NCBI RefSeq assembly: GCF_000167195.1
Contig: NZ_AADV02000004.1
Span: 57,979 to 121,978, forward strand
From: Crocosphaera watsonii WH 8501
GTDB lineage: Bacteria; Cyanobacteriota; Cyanobacteriia; Cyanobacteriales; Microcystaceae
Direction of reading: 5' to 3'
DNA length: 64,000 bases
Shown: positions 16,937 to 26,884 of the stretch, in pieces
Layout: every line of letters begins with the position of its first letter
How positions within the stretch are numbered: the first letter of the stretch is position 1
The notes under the pieces: generated by a model
Seen by the model: the letters and a program-made list of their open reading frames with translations, nothing else
The model's database searches: none
What the model was told of the DNA's origin: nothing
Made by a program: the position numbers and the translations under genes

Positions 16937-17096
16937 TTCGTTATGTAAACAAGCTCAAAATTTTTTATTTTCTAAGTTATTCTGTTTTTTGATAAGTTTT
17001 GATTATGAATGATGGGGGTAAGGGTAAAACACAGTGTTAAACCCATAGGGATGGTTTCGGTGTATCATCAAATAATGGCTAAAAAAGGAGCATTTT

Positions 17097-17437
17097 ATGA
17101 GTTTTTGGCGACGTATTTGGGGGATATTTAATGCGGATAATGATGTTAATTGGAGTGAGACGGTTAAGGGAGGAGTGGAAGCGAGTGAGAAGATTTTTGC
17201 TTTAGCTGAAGCGGTTAATAAGAAGGAAAATAAGGAATTTTTAAAGTCAATATTAAAGCCGACCTCAGTAACGCCAACCTCAGTTTCGCCGACCTCAGTA
17301 ACGCAACCTCAGTTTCGCCGACCTCAGTAACGCCAACCTCAGTAACGCCAACCTCAGTAACGCCAACCTCAGTAACGCCAACCTCAGTAACGCCAACCTC
17401 AGTTACGCCAACCTCATTAAAGCCTACCTCATTAAAG
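17097..17437 (+). pseudogene. Hypothetical gene with PTSVT repeats, frameshifted and cut by an IS
   Basis: The ORF starts MSFWRRIWGIFNADNDVNWS after AAAAGGAGCATTTT, a good Shine-Dalgarno sequence. A charged helical region of about 50 residues follows, then pentapeptide repeats [10 protein letters not shown]. Near 17310 one C appears to be missing within the repeat, shifting the frame and giving a stop at 17328-17330. If the frame is restored, the repeats continue for about 11 units up to the IS boundary at 17438. Function unknown. The repeat tail could be an extracellular or linker segment, but there is no signal peptide. Confidence 0.5.
17258..17437. repeat. 15-bp minisatellite encoding PTSVT
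   Basis: About a dozen units of a 15-bp period (ACGCCAACCTCAGTA and close variants, including TTTCGCCGACCTCAG types). Units in the centre are identical, which indicates recent slippage or conversion. One unit lacks a base and breaks the reading frame. Confidence 0.9.
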
Positions 17438-19444
17438 CCCAGATTCCGCACTTCAAAATGTAGTATAAAAAAATACATAGTTTCAAAAAGTCCGAAAATC
17501 ATACCTGGGCAAGAATATTTCTCTTTTCATTAAATTTTTAGGAAAAATAATCAAATTAAGAAGATTTATACTCATTGAAAACTTAGTAAGACTCAGCACA
17601 AACGAAGGAGAGTTTCCTCTTCTCATTTGATATCATTAGACTCTTATTCTTTTATTATTTTTGCTTTATCCAATTCAATTTATAGATAATATCTTTGACA
17701 AGATGCAGGTAATAAACTCAATATAAAACGCCTTTCTTCTGTTAAATTGACAATTTGTTTAACTCCGTTTAAAATCACATAATGAATACCTTTAAAACAT
17801 TGAAATATCCACCTCAAAGTCGGACGCAATGTTACTTTCCCTACTTGATTATTTATTCCTTTTTTGACTCTTTTTAAACAATTTCTTAATTCTCTTTGCC
17901 CCAAGTTATAAATCAACAAACACAAAGACATTAAAAATAACATTGTTTCTATTCTTTCTGGTTTTTCAACGAAGAAACTATCAGTAAAAAATAAGGGATC
18001 TTTCAAAAATCGAAATCCTCTTTCCGTAGATTGCTGGTTTTTATAAGTTATCAGAATTTCACTAGCTTCTAATTTATTTTCCTCTACTAAGTTAGTTGCT
18101 AAAATAAATTTTCCTGCTTCTTTAGTCTTTCTACTTATCTCTTCATCTTTTTTGATGATCAGACTAATCATTTTATAAATCTTTTCCTTTTTTTTCGAGT
18201 AAGTTTCAATCAGTTCAACTTCTTTTATTTCCAACAATCTCAATTTTTTATTAATAGCTTTTAATTTATATCGAGCAGCTTGAGGATGTTCAAATTCTTC
18301 AGATTGTATTTCTTTAAGAAATTTTTGGGATTTCTTCTCTTCTTGGGAAAGTTGTTTTTCTAGTTTTTCCAAATCACTTTTCTGTCTTTTTTCACTCAAG
18401 ACTATTAACCAAGTTTGCTTGATTCCACCATAAGTAACAATTTCTTCTTTCCAGGTATAACTTTCTAAATTTAGGTCACTTCTTTTTTCTTTATCTTCAT
18501 CTTTTACTTCTTCCACCTCTATATTTTGCACTAATTCTTTTGCTTTTTTTATGGTCATTGGAACTCTCGTTATCCATTTTAAATGTTGGATTAGTTGGAG
18601 ATTTTCTTGACCATATAAAGCACTATCACAAACCATGATACTATCAAACTTTATTTGCTTTTTGAATTCTACTAAAACTTTTCCAAATACAGCTTTATCA
18701 GATTCATTTCCATCTCCTGCTCTCACAAATAATGGAATATCTCCATCTTGGCTTGTTATTAAATCCAAGACACATTGTTTTAAGTCTGGTCTATGATCCC
18801 GAGAATATCCTTTCTTAATAAAAATTGGTCTTTCTTTAATAATTTTTTCTTCTTCCTGTTTCTCTTTATCTTCTTCCCTTTTATATTCTCCATCTAAATG
18901 AAATGATGTGGAATCTAAATGGGAGTATTTAAGGTCTATTTTAAATTTTTTAATTACTTCTAAAACTACTTCAATAAAAATATCATTTAGTCCATATTTA
19001 TATAATTCATCCATTACTCTCCCAATTTTATCATCATTAAGGTAATCAGGTTTAATTCTTTCTCCTAACAATTTCTCAATGGCTTTATCTTGAAAAAACT
19101 GACTGAATAAATATAGAGGTCTTGAAACAAATCCTAGTCCATTGATTAAAATAGACTTAACTACTGTACCTGCTGAGATTTTTTCTCTAACATCTATTCC
19201 TAATTTATTATTAATTATTTTGACTATTCCTATTTCATCAATTAAACCAGCTACTATCCCTAAATGGTCTAAATTTTTAACTTGTATTTCTTCTAAATAA
19301 GACATTTTTCGCTCTTTTTTTACAGAGGAAACAACTTAAGCAATTATCCCACTTTTTTGTCTTCAAGAGCTTAAGCAATTATACTTAATTATTAACCCCA
19401 GGCTTGTAGTATTTAATGCTACTTTTTGAAGTGCGGAATCTGGG
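17438..19444 (-). mobile_element. IS1634-type insertion sequence, copy 2 (2,007 bp)
   Basis: Same length and same CCCAGATTCCGCACTTCAAA terminal repeats as the element at 7542-9548, with only scattered substitutions. Here the flanks differ (TTAAAG on the left, CTATAA on the right), so there is no target duplication. The two sides also belong to unrelated broken genes. This indicates a deletion or recombination at this copy after insertion. Confidence 0.93.
17680..19305 (-). CDS. Transposase, IS1634 family, copy 2
   Basis: A 541-residue transposase nearly identical to the product of copy 1. Differences include Ile to Phe in RPIFIKKGYSRD, Val to Ala in LFVRAGDGNESD, Phe to Val near LEIKEVELIETY, and Gln to Lys near QCFKGIHYV. 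The frame is intact over its full length. Domain layout and catalytic blocks are as described for copy 1. Confidence 0.93.
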   Translation of the reverse strand: MSYLEEIQVKNLDHLGIVAGLIDEIGIVKIINNKLGIDVREKISAGTVVKSILINGLGFVSRPLYLFSQFFQDKAIEKLLGERIKPDYLNDDKIGRVMDELYKYGLNDIFIEVVLEVIKKFKIDLKYSHLDSTSFHLDGEYKREEDKEKQEEEKIIKERPIFIKKGYSRDHRPDLKQCVLDLITSQDGDIPLFVRAGDGNESDKAVFGKVLVEFKKQIKFDSIMVCDSALYGQENLQLIQHLKWITRVPMTIKKAKELVQNIEVEEVKDEDKEKRSDLNLESYTWKEEIVTYGGIKQTWLIVLSEKRQKSDLEKLEKQLSQEEKKSQKFLKEIQSEEFEHPQAARYKLKAINKKLRLLEIKEVELIETYSKKKEKIYKMISLIIKKDEEISRKTKEAGKFILATNLVEENKLEASEILITYKNQQSTERGFRFLKDPLFFTDSFFVEKPERIETMLFLMSLCLLIYNLGQRELRNCLKRVKKGINNQVGKVTLRPTLRWIFQCFKGIHYVILNGVKQIVNLTEERRFILSLLPASCQRYYL

Positions 19445-19847
19445 CTATAAGACGGAATCAGTTGAACAGTACGTTTCAAAACACACAGACGGGACAGGTT
19501 TTGACCTGGTCTTCGATTCTGTTGGGGGTGCCAACATGCTTAATTCATTTGAAGCAGCAGCACTTAATGGTCAAGTTGCATCAACTGTTTCGATGTGTGA
19601 GCTAGATTTGACGTTAGCCCACTTCAAAGGGTTGTCTTTACATGTCGTGTTTATGCTCATTCCAATGCTGCACAATTTCAAAAGAGAAAAACATGGGGAA
19701 ATCCTTCGTAATTTAAGTCAGATTGTCGAGTCAGGTGGACTAAGGCCTGTACTTGATGAAGAAAAATATTCCCTTGAACAAGTCGCACAGGCATATGCTC
19801 GTTTGGAAAGCCGACAAGCGATAGGCAAGGTAGTTGTGGAAAACTAA
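19445..19847 (+). pseudogene. C-terminal half of a zinc-type alcohol dehydrogenase / quinone oxidoreductase
   Basis: About 134 residues of the MDR family remain. They include TDGTGFDLVFDSVGGANML (part of the Rossmann fold), GQVASTVSMCELDLTLAHFK, and the typical ending YSLEQVAQAYARLESRQAIGKVVVEN. The N-terminal catalytic GroES-like domain and the GxGxxG loop are gone; the frame begins at the right end of the IS1634-type element. The residues just before TESVEQYV come from the IS terminal repeat. No functional enzyme is expected. Confidence 0.88.
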
Positions 19848-19939
19848 CCCATTGAAAGGGGCATCAAGCCGACGTTATTAATGGCAATATCAATTTTTCC
19901 ATTATTACGCCTTGGTGCGATCGCATTCACTTTAATGTT

Positions 19940-19967
19940 GTAGGGGTTAACGGCCGTTAACCCCTAC
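19940..19967. repeat. 28-bp perfect palindrome, copy 1
   Basis: Each half reads GTAGGGGTTAACGG, mirrored exactly around the centre. An identical 28-bp copy lies at 22258-22285, so these flank the GH13 gene. It could act as a bidirectional terminator or be a dispersed palindrome. Confidence 0.9.
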
Positions 19968-19981
19968 AGGTTGCTATCATA

Positions 19982-21916
19982 TCATTTCAATTTAAAAGCA
20001 ATATTTTGAAAGGGATGAACATCAAAATAAAGGAATTGTCCTGAACTATGAATCGTCCAATAAGGATCGTGTTGGTTGTAGTGTTGAGAACCAATATAAC
20101 GCTGATCAATAGAATTATAAATAACCTTGTATTCTCCAACTACCGGCACATAAATCTCTACATTACACTCAACTTGATAAGGAGTTTCGTTACGCACAAA
20201 AATAATATCATCCTTGTGATCTTCCCACTTATCAGAATCAAAACCAACATCGCTACCCCATCGGATAAAACTAAACCATTTTCGCTCATTATTAGAACCA
20301 TTACGAATCATAGAATGGATGTTATGACGAGCTAAGGCCGGTTCATTACGAAGAAGCTGATTAAGATCGTGAAAATTGTTAGAAATTTGTTGTTGATGAA
20401 TAGCTGCATAGTCCCCAGTTTTTGACCAGTCAACCCCCTGAAAAACATCAAAATAACCCTCTTCTCCAAACTCATCCCCCTGAAAAATCATGGGTGCGCC
20501 GGGACGAAACCAACAAAGTGCCGCTAAACCAATCAAAGGAACATGATTCCCCAATTCTGTGATTAGTCGTACCTTACCATTAGCACACTCATCGTGGGTA
20601 TTCATGGCGTTAACCATAGTTTCCGCACTGTTATTGTGGATAAGAATCTCGATATGTTCAATTAAACGCTGTTCTATGGGAATTTGTAAATAACTGCGGA
20701 CTCGGTGCATTTCCCCCATATTTTGGGCGTAAGTAAAACCTAGTCCCCCTTCATGCACGGGACAAGCTAATCTAGGGAATACCCGTCGTGACTCCTCCGC
20801 AATGGTAATAAATTTAGGTGCAGTATGCTGTAAACGGGCGTGTAAGTCCTTTAAAAAACGCATTCCAGCAAAATCTACCGCCTCAGATAACCAATATCCT
20901 CGCTCCTCAAAATAGCGATCGCCTCCTAAACCGTTAAAGAGATCCCAGTTTTCTGAGTCCACCTGTTCACGATCATTTTTGGGCCAGTCCCAAAAACCGC
21001 GATCGTAGTCGAAAAAGATTTGAGCAGCGACAGCATCAATACGGGCCCCATCAACCCCTAACTCGTGATACAGATAAGTACAAAGTCCGATGAGATAATT
21101 TTGAACATAAACATCCCCCACATTATAAATACGACTATTCCATTGATTATTCCAACCTTTTGACCCAGAATGATGATAGAGATCCGTGCCGTCGTAGTTT
21201 GCTAGGCCACAGTCCCAGTCTTGTACCCCAAACCCTAAAGGAACATCGACAATAACCCCAATACCGTGAGCATGGCAGTGGTTAACTAAATATTTGAAGT
21301 CGTCTACCGTTCCGTGACGTTCATAAATAGCGTAAGGACAACCTACCAAATATCCCCAAGATTGATGGATAGGGGTTTGAAATGGGGGCATAATTTGCAC
21401 ATGGGTAAAACCCATATAACCCAAATGACCAACAATTTTATGGGCAATGTCGCGATAGTTGCCATCATGAAAGGTAGATAGGTGCATTTCGTAAATGCTC
21501 ATCGGTTCATGGGGCAGATCAATATGCTTATGACTCCAGTTAAAATAGTTGCGATCGCCGACAATACTATTAAAATTACGGGTGTCATCGTTTCCCCAAG
21601 TGACTGCCAACTGAGGACTAAACGGGTCAATACGAGACATTTCGTAAGGTTGGCCTAGATAATCACTATGATTCTCAATATAGTACTTATACTCCTTCCA
21701 AGTGAGATTTTCAGGAATAGTGATCTCCCAAACTCCCTCATCATTTTTGGTCATTGTCTCGGCAAAACAATCCCATCCGTTCCCTTCACGCAAGAGACTA
21801 ACCCTTGTTGCACGAGGTGCATAGACTCGGAATATAGTTTCATTCTGACTAGGATGGGCCCCGAAATATTGATAAGGGTAATCTCGCTTGATGGTTTCGA
21901 TGGATTGTTGTGTCAC
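19982..21916 (-). CDS. GH13 alpha-glucan branching enzyme-like protein
   Basis: A 644-residue protein of the alpha-amylase family, probably a 1,4-alpha-glucan branching enzyme isoform for glycogen or semi-amylopectin. An N-terminal CBM48-like domain (TIFRVYAPRATRVSLLREG) is followed by the barrel. The catalytic Asp lies in GVDGARIDAVAA near residue 289, the Glu in FITIAEESRRV near residue 366, and the transition-state Asp in NTHDECANGKV near residue 440. It is shorter than standard GlgB (about 730-770) because the N1 domain is missing, which matches the extra BE isoforms of Crocosphaera-type cyanobacteria. The second conserved block (VIVDVPLGFGVQD) is unusual, so specificity may differ. Confidence 0.88.
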   Translation of the reverse strand: MTQQSIETIKRDYPYQYFGAHPSQNETIFRVYAPRATRVSLLREGNGWDCFAETMTKNDEGVWEITIPENLTWKEYKYYIENHSDYLGQPYEMSRIDPFSPQLAVTWGNDDTRNFNSIVGDRNYFNWSHKHIDLPHEPMSIYEMHLSTFHDGNYRDIAHKIVGHLGYMGFTHVQIMPPFQTPIHQSWGYLVGCPYAIYERHGTVDDFKYLVNHCHAHGIGVIVDVPLGFGVQDWDCGLANYDGTDLYHHSGSKGWNNQWNSRIYNVGDVYVQNYLIGLCTYLYHELGVDGARIDAVAAQIFFDYDRGFWDWPKNDREQVDSENWDLFNGLGGDRYFEERGYWLSEAVDFAGMRFLKDLHARLQHTAPKFITIAEESRRVFPRLACPVHEGGLGFTYAQNMGEMHRVRSYLQIPIEQRLIEHIEILIHNNSAETMVNAMNTHDECANGKVRLITELGNHVPLIGLAALCWFRPGAPMIFQGDEFGEEGYFDVFQGVDWSKTGDYAAIHQQQISNNFHDLNQLLRNEPALARHNIHSMIRNGSNNERKWFSFIRWGSDVGFDSDKWEDHKDDIIFVRNETPYQVECNVEIYVPVVGEYKVIYNSIDQRYIGSQHYNQHDPYWTIHSSGQFLYFDVHPFQNIAFKLK

Positions 21917-21980
21917 GGGGATTATAATTTTATTTGTAAATATTTATACAGTTTACATTAATTGTGAAAATTGTAGAAAC

Positions 21981-22067
21981 TTGTAGGGTGGGCAAAGTTA
22001 GAATTTCAGTCAGTGTATCCAGAATATAGAGATGTTGCCCACCTAGATAAAATGGCGACTAATGATT
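21981..22067. repeat. 87-bp hairpin repeat, copy 1
   Basis: Begins TTGTAGGGTGGGCAAAGTT and contains TTGCCCACCTAGATAAAATG. The two halves TAGGGTGGGCAA and TTGCCCACCTA can pair, so the unit forms a hairpin with a loop of about 40 nt. Two further copies follow. Confidence 0.88.
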
Positions 22068-22117
22068 ATCAAAAAATAGATTTTGCTAGTTTAATAATTA
22101 TTATTAAGTCAGACGAA

Positions 22118-22204
22118 TTGTAGGATGGGCAAAATTAGAATTGAAGTCAGTGTATCTAGAATATAGAGATGTTGCCCACCTAGATAAAATAGCGACTAAT
22201 GATT
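22118..22204. repeat. 87-bp hairpin repeat, copy 2
   Basis: Same unit as at 21981, with a few substitutions (TAGGATGGGCAAAATT; GTATCTAGAATATAGAGATG). The pairing arms are kept. Confidence 0.88.
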
Positions 22205-22257
22205 GTAATACTATTTTCATCAACTGAGACTACAGATTTTTATATTGTAGGGGATGT

Positions 22258-22285
22258 GTAGGGGTTAACGGCCGTTAACCCCTAC
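22258..22285. repeat. 28-bp perfect palindrome, copy 2
   Basis: Identical to 19940-19967. Confidence 0.9.
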
Positions 22286-22366
22286 TTTAGTAAATTGGTA
22301 TAAAAAAATAGATTTGCTCTCCCGACAGTGTGATGTAAAAAATATAACAGACTACATATTTAAACT

Positions 22367-22434
22367 GGTGGGTTACGGTGCAGATAAAAACTTATGATGT
22401 TTTTATCAAAATTAAATCCGCACCTAACCCACCC
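22367..22434. repeat. Long hairpin
   Basis: The left arm GTGGGTTACGGTGC followed by GATAAAAAC pairs with GTTTTTATC and a right arm GCACCTAACCCAC. The arms are imperfect. This may be another member of the intergenic hairpin repeats. Confidence 0.65.
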
Positions 22435-22504
22435 TACGATAGGATAACATTTCCTGATCACCATAAATAGGGGAGAGCAAATAATTATTATAAATTCAAA
22501 CGAA

Positions 22505-22591
22505 TTGTAGGGTGGGCAAAGTAATAATTTAATTCAGTATATCTAGAATATGTATCGGTTGCCCACCTAACTAAAATGGCGACCAGTGATT
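22505..22591. repeat. 87-bp hairpin repeat, copy 3
   Basis: Third copy, more diverged inside (GTAATAATTTAATTCAG; TGTATCGG) but with the GGGTGGGCAA and TTGCCCACCTA arms conserved. Confidence 0.85.
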
Positions 22592-22638
22592 GTAATTAAA
22601 TTGTAATTAATTTATATTACAATTTAATTATAAAAAAA

Positions 22639-22667
22639 GCACCATATTTATAGAGAAAACATGGTGC
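22639..22667 (-). terminator. Intrinsic terminator of the clpC paralogue
   Basis: Read on the minus strand: GCACCAT, a 15-nt loop, ATGGTGC, then seven T residues (22632-22638). It lies about 40 bp beyond the clpC stop. This is the best-formed terminator in the window. Confidence 0.85.
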
Positions 22668-22705
22668 ATTATTAATTATATATTCAAGATTTTTAAAACA
22701 ATCAT

Positions 22706-25075
22706 CTAACCCTCAACATAAGCATAATTAGTTTGGAAAACAGGTTCAATTGTTACTTGCTTATCTTCAGAAACATCCACTAATATAGTGTCACCATCCT
22801 GAATATTGCCAGCTAAAATTGACTCAGCTAAACTATCTTCTAAGCGTCTCATAATCGCACGGCGTAAAGGTCTTGCACCGTAACTAGGATCGTAGCCTTC
22901 TTCAGCTACTAAAGCTTTGAAATCATCGCTAACTGTTAAAGTGATTTGCCGTTGTTCGTGCAATTGTTGAGCAACTTCTGCTAATAAAATATCAGCAATT
23001 TCTGTCACCTCAGATTTAGTTAGTTGACGGAAAACAATCATTTCATCCAAACGGTTCAAAAATTCAGGGCGGAAATACTGTTTTAACTCATCATTCACCG
23101 CTTCTTGAATACGTTTATAGTTAACATTGTCATCATCATTTTCTGTTTCAAAACCGAAGTTATAACCCCCTTTCTCAATTACTTTTGAGCCAAGGTTAGA
23201 AGTCATAATAACTAAAGTGTTTCTAAAATCAACCGTCCGTCCTTTACTATCGGTTAACCGTCCATCTTCTAACAGTTGCAAGAGTAAATTAAAGACATCA
23301 GGATGAGCTTTTTCGATCTCATCAAAGAGAACCACACTATAAGGTTTACGGCGAACTGCTTCGGTTAATTGTCCACCCTCTTCGTAACCCACAAAACCGG
23401 GGGCAGTTCCAATTAATTTAGATACTGTCTGAGGTTCCATATATTCCGACATATCTAAACGAATCATGGCATCTTTTGAACCAAATAAAAACTCAGCTAA
23501 TGCCTTGGTTAATTCAGTTTTACCTACTCCGGTGGGACCCGCAAAAATGAAACTAGCAATGGGACGCTTAGGATTTTGTAAACCAATTCTGGCGCGACGA
23601 ATGGCACGAGAAACAGCTTCAACGGCTGCATCTTGACCAATAATCTTCTTGTGTAAATTATCCTCTAAATACATCAAAGATTCTGACTCGGTTTCTGTTA
23701 GTTGATTAACAGGAACACCAGTCCAAGCGGTGACAATTTCAGCAATATCTTCTTCATCAACCACGGGTATTAAAGAGTCAGGATTAATAACTGGGGCTTC
23801 ATTTTCTGCTTCAAAAGAAGGCTGCATTTTTGTTTGTAAAGAATGCCGTAAATGAATACGAGATCCAGCCTCATCGATCAGATCAATAGCTTTATCTGGT
23901 AAAAAGCGATCGCTGATATATCTATCTCCTAAATTGGCGGCCGCTTCTAAAGCTTTGGGGGAAAACTTGACTTGATGATGGGCTTCATATTCTTTACATA
24001 ACCCCTGTAAAATTTCTATGGTTTCTTCTACGGAGGGTTCTCCTACCATCACTGGTTGAAAGCGTCTTTCTAAGGCTGCGTCTTTTTCGATGTGCTGACG
24101 ATATTCATCCAGGGTAGTTGTTCCTAAACATTGTAATTCACCCCTAGCTAAAGCAGGTTTGAAGAGGTTCCCGGCATCCATTACCCCACCCATAGTTCCG
24201 GCACCGACTAAGGTGTGTATTTCATCGATAACCAGGATAATGTTGCCAGACTCTTTGACTTGTTTAACAATTGATTTTAATCTTTCCTCAAAGTCCCCAC
24301 GGAAGCGAGTTCCTGCCACTAATAACCCCATATCCAGGGCGAATACCTGCTTATCTTGTAAAATTTCGGGTATATCACCCTCTACGATCCGTTGGGCTAA
24401 CCCTTCGGCGATCGCCGTTTTACCCACCCCAGGTTCCCCTACCAATACAGCATTATTCTTGCTACGACGGCCAAGAATTTGGATCACCCTTTCAATTTCT
24501 TGCGATCGCCCTACAACTGGGTCTATTTGCCCGTCTCTAGCCTTTTGTTTCAAATTCGTAGCAAACTGCTCCAAAGTAGCCTTAGATTGGGAAAAACTAG
24601 GGGATGGAGCGGATTTTTCCCCTGCGGTCACTGGTACAGGTTCCTCTTCCCCTAACTTTTTCACCAGGGTAGTGCGTAACTCCTGAATATCAATACCTTG
24701 AGAAATTAAAACCTTTACTGCTACTGTGTTGGCATCACTCAACAGCACCATCAAAATGTATTCTGGGGTGACAAAACTATTATCTTTACTGGCTATTTCA
24801 AAGGATTTTTCTAAAGTTTGTTTGACTGTAGGAGTAAATGGCAAATTACTGGGGCTAAACCCTGCACCTTTACCCCTTAAGCGTTCGATGGTTTGTCTTG
24901 TGCTTGTTAAGTTTAAGCCCATACTTTGTAAAACCCTAGCAGACAAAGAGTTTCCTTGACTCAGTAACCCTAATAATAGGTGTTCTGTTCCCACTAAGTT
25001 TTGTCCCATACGCTGCGCCTCTTCTTGGGCCAACATGATGGCTTTGATGGCTTTATCGGTAAAATTCTCAAACAT
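22706..25075 (-). CDS. clpC: ClpC-type AAA+ chaperone without a UVR domain
   Basis: A 789-residue Hsp100 unfoldase. The N-terminal repeat domain ([20 protein letters not shown] to about residue 145) is followed by AAA-1 with Walker [10 protein letters not shown] near residue 208, then AAA-2 with GPTGVGKTE near residue 525, and arginine-finger regions in [12 protein letters not shown]. The FGF in [12 protein letters not shown] sits where ClpC has LGF, the loop that docks ClpP. Standard cyanobacterial ClpC is about 820 residues; the UVR-bearing middle segment is replaced here by a short acidic linker ([17 protein letters not shown]). This points to a paralogue not using a UVR-binding adaptor such as McsB/MecA. 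The symbol is by family only. Confidence 0.9.
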   Translation of the reverse strand: MFENFTDKAIKAIMLAQEEAQRMGQNLVGTEHLLLGLLSQGNSLSARVLQSMGLNLTSTRQTIERLRGKGAGFSPSNLPFTPTVKQTLEKSFEIASKDNSFVTPEYILMVLLSDANTVAVKVLISQGIDIQELRTTLVKKLGEEEPVPVTAGEKSAPSPSFSQSKATLEQFATNLKQKARDGQIDPVVGRSQEIERVIQILGRRSKNNAVLVGEPGVGKTAIAEGLAQRIVEGDIPEILQDKQVFALDMGLLVAGTRFRGDFEERLKSIVKQVKESGNIILVIDEIHTLVGAGTMGGVMDAGNLFKPALARGELQCLGTTTLDEYRQHIEKDAALERRFQPVMVGEPSVEETIEILQGLCKEYEAHHQVKFSPKALEAAANLGDRYISDRFLPDKAIDLIDEAGSRIHLRHSLQTKMQPSFEAENEAPVINPDSLIPVVDEEDIAEIVTAWTGVPVNQLTETESESLMYLEDNLHKKIIGQDAAVEAVSRAIRRARIGLQNPKRPIASFIFAGPTGVGKTELTKALAEFLFGSKDAMIRLDMSEYMEPQTVSKLIGTAPGFVGYEEGGQLTEAVRRKPYSVVLFDEIEKAHPDVFNLLLQLLEDGRLTDSKGRTVDFRNTLVIMTSNLGSKVIEKGGYNFGFETENDDDNVNYKRIQEAVNDELKQYFRPEFLNRLDEMIVFRQLTKSEVTEIADILLAEVAQQLHEQRQITLTVSDDFKALVAEEGYDPSYGARPLRRAIMRRLEDSLAESILAGNIQDGDTILVDVSEDKQVTIEPVFQTNYAYVEG

Positions 25076-25505
25076 AAGTTTCTGGGTGACAGTTTGTTAC
25101 ATTTCTTAACACTATAATTCATACTGTATCGTTTTTTGGCCAGGAATGGAGTGAGGATAGCCGTAATTAAGTTTGGGGAGTGTGAGCAGGATGCTCACTA
25201 ACCTAAGTAGAGACTGGGTGACGGGGCAGAGAGGGGAGCAAAATATTAATATTTCTTCTAATCTTAGCTGTTGATTTTTTTTTGATATTAAGATATGGTA
25301 ATTACATAGTTATGAATACGCAACAATTTAAGCAAAATAAAGCACTTATATAAAGTTAACAAAAAGCCAGTGATTACGATCACGGCGGTGATGGACTATG
25401 ATCACAATGTTTAGGGTATTAATCAGTTAAACTAATCACAATAGGTTCTCGAAGTAATAACTAATTGCTCGTCAGAATTTGGTTGAATTTCAGAGATACT
25501 TATGC
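25076..25505. other. Intergenic region without a visible gene
   Basis: This 430-bp stretch must hold the clpC promoter region. I see a short inverted repeat around 25376-25402 (GATCACGGCGGTGATGGACTATGATC) written in parts: GATCAC and GTGATG, then ATGATCAC. No ORF or recognisable RNA. Confidence 0.4.
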
Positions 25506-25988
25506 TTATAGAAATTCTATATATCTAGTAATTAACATCCATAGCGAGTAAAAAAAATTGGGGGATAAAACAAAGCAACAAGGAGAAAAATTATGATTAC
25601 AGCGCGCCGATGGGTGTCTCTTTTGAACAGGAGGGGGTAAATTAGATTGATTCATTCGAGCAAGTTGACCCTTAATGGGTGAATCTTCTGAAGAAAGACA
25701 AATTTTAATTGTCGGTCCAGAACTCGCCAAGCGTATCGTCATACCATCGGTGACTTGTTTTTGCTCAATTAATTTTTCTTCGATATAAGTCCCATTGGTT
25801 CCCAAGTTAACTATTTCCCAGTGATTGTTTTCGTGGCGAATTTCTAAATGATGACGGGAAACCACGGCACTGTAGAGAACTACTTCATTATCAGTGGAAC
25901 GACCAATACGAATAGTCGCTGTTGTTTTAAATGTCCAACTTTGGACAGGAGTGGTTTTGGTCGGATGCAGTAAAGTTAGAGTAATCAC
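25506..25988 (-). CDS. FHA-domain protein
   Basis: A 160-residue protein with a forkhead-associated domain, which binds phosphothreonine peptides. The FHA signature is visible: IRIGRSTDNEVVL (the GR motif), VVSRHHLEIRH (SxxH), and IVNLGTNGTYIEEKLI (the NG motif). After about residue 125 the sequence becomes Cys/Phe-rich and hydrophobic (NFSPCCFVLSPNFFYSLWML), unlike a normal FHA tail. A frameshift near the end or a junk extension is therefore possible. Partner kinase unknown; it is near no kinase gene here. Confidence 0.85.
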   Translation of the reverse strand: MITLTLLHPTKTTPVQSWTFKTTATIRIGRSTDNEVVLYSAVVSRHHLEIRHENNHWEIVNLGTNGTYIEEKLIEQKQVTDGMTIRLASSGPTIKICLSSEDSPIKGQLARMNQSNLPPPVQKRHPSARCNHNFSPCCFVLSPNFFYSLWMLITRYIEFL

Positions 25989-26236
25989 CGAAATTCTAGC
26001 TTATAGAGAGTGTTTCACCACTGAGTTTTCATTGCCTGGCTCAAAAAACAGTATGACACAGTATTTAAACCTATTATTATAATAAATCCTTGTTAAGCTT
26101 AGACAAGACTTCTTGTAAAAATTGAGTAATACCATTATCAGTGAGCAGTGGACAGTTATCAGTTAAATTTGTTGATTATTATTCGTCATTCACTGTCAAG
26201 AGATGATTACAAAACCATTATTGGGGGTTCATAAAA

Positions 26237-26884
26237 ATGCGTGTTAAGATTTGTGGCATTACTCAAGTCCAACAAGGACAGGCGATCGCAGAACTGGGTG
26301 CAACTGCTCTCGGTTTTATCTGTGTTGAGCGATCGCCCCGCTATATCAACTCTCAACAAATTCAGGAAATTATTCGAGTTATCCCAACAAATATAGACCT
26401 TATTGGGGTTTTTGCCAACCCCAGTTTAACAAAGATTAAAGGAGTTCTACAGGTAGCGCAATTAACAGCAATACAACTACATGGAGACGAAACACCGGAA
26501 TTTTGCGCTCAGGTTAAACAATTATGGCCTCATTTAGAAATTATTAAAGCCTTTAGAATTAAAACCGTTGGCTCTTTGGAAAATATTCCTCAATATGTGG
26601 AGGCCATCGATACTTTACTCTTAGACGCTTATGATCCTCAACAGTTAGGGGGAACCGGAAAAACCTTAAACTGGGATATTTTAGCCACTTTTAAGCCCGA
26701 TCGTCCCTGGTTTTTGGCAGGAGGACTAAACCCTAACAATATTTTACAAGCTCTTGACAATTTAGCACCGGATGGCATCGACCTATCCAGTGGAGTTGAG
26801 CGATCGCCTGGAGATAAAGAGATAGGTAAAGTGGCTCAATTATTCACCAAATTGAACCAGGTACACTCAAAAAATAAGTATTAA
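26237..26884 (+). CDS. trpF: Phosphoribosylanthranilate isomerase
   Basis: TrpF converts N-(5-phosphoribosyl)anthranilate to CdRP in tryptophan synthesis. This is a 215-residue TIM barrel. The catalytic Cys lies in [10 protein letters not shown] at the N-terminus and the catalytic Asp in [19 protein letters not shown]. The phosphate-binding ends are [10 protein letters not shown] and [15 protein letters not shown]. It has family length and no missing motifs. It stands alone, as cyanobacterial trp genes usually do. Three HIP1-type octamers lie inside. Confidence 0.97.
   Translation: MRVKICGITQVQQGQAIAELGATALGFICVERSPRYINSQQIQEIIRVIPTNIDLIGVFANPSLTKIKGVLQVAQLTAIQLHGDETPEFCAQVKQLWPHLEIIKAFRIKTVGSLENIPQYVEAIDTLLLDAYDPQQLGGTGKTLNWDILATFKPDRPWFLAGGLNPNNILQALDNLAPDGIDLSSGVERSPGDKEIGKVAQLFTKLNQVHSKNKY

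Larger units (their letters stand above)
16238..17096. other. Long intergenic stretch with repeats and a gene relic
   Basis: This 859-bp interval holds a hairpin (16246-16266), a heptamer tandem repeat (16300-16334) and a minus-strand gene relic (16739-16936). The rest shows no convincing ORF or RNA gene to me. Confidence 0.6.
21917..22705. other. Intergenic block of repeated hairpins
   Basis: No gene was seen in 789 bp between the branching-enzyme start and the clpC stop. The interval holds three copies of an 87-bp hairpin repeat, a 28-bp palindrome, one larger hairpin and the clpC terminator, so most of it is repeated or self-complementary DNA. Confidence 0.75.

Noticed and set aside
17258-17437. 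CRISPR array, because of regular short repeats
   Set aside because: A 15-bp period without spacers; it is a coding minisatellite.
17215-17502. Minus-strand ORF with GVTEV repeats across the minisatellite
   Set aside because: It is the reverse of the PTSVT repeat and runs into the IS terminal repeat. The plus strand has a proper start and Shine-Dalgarno sequence.
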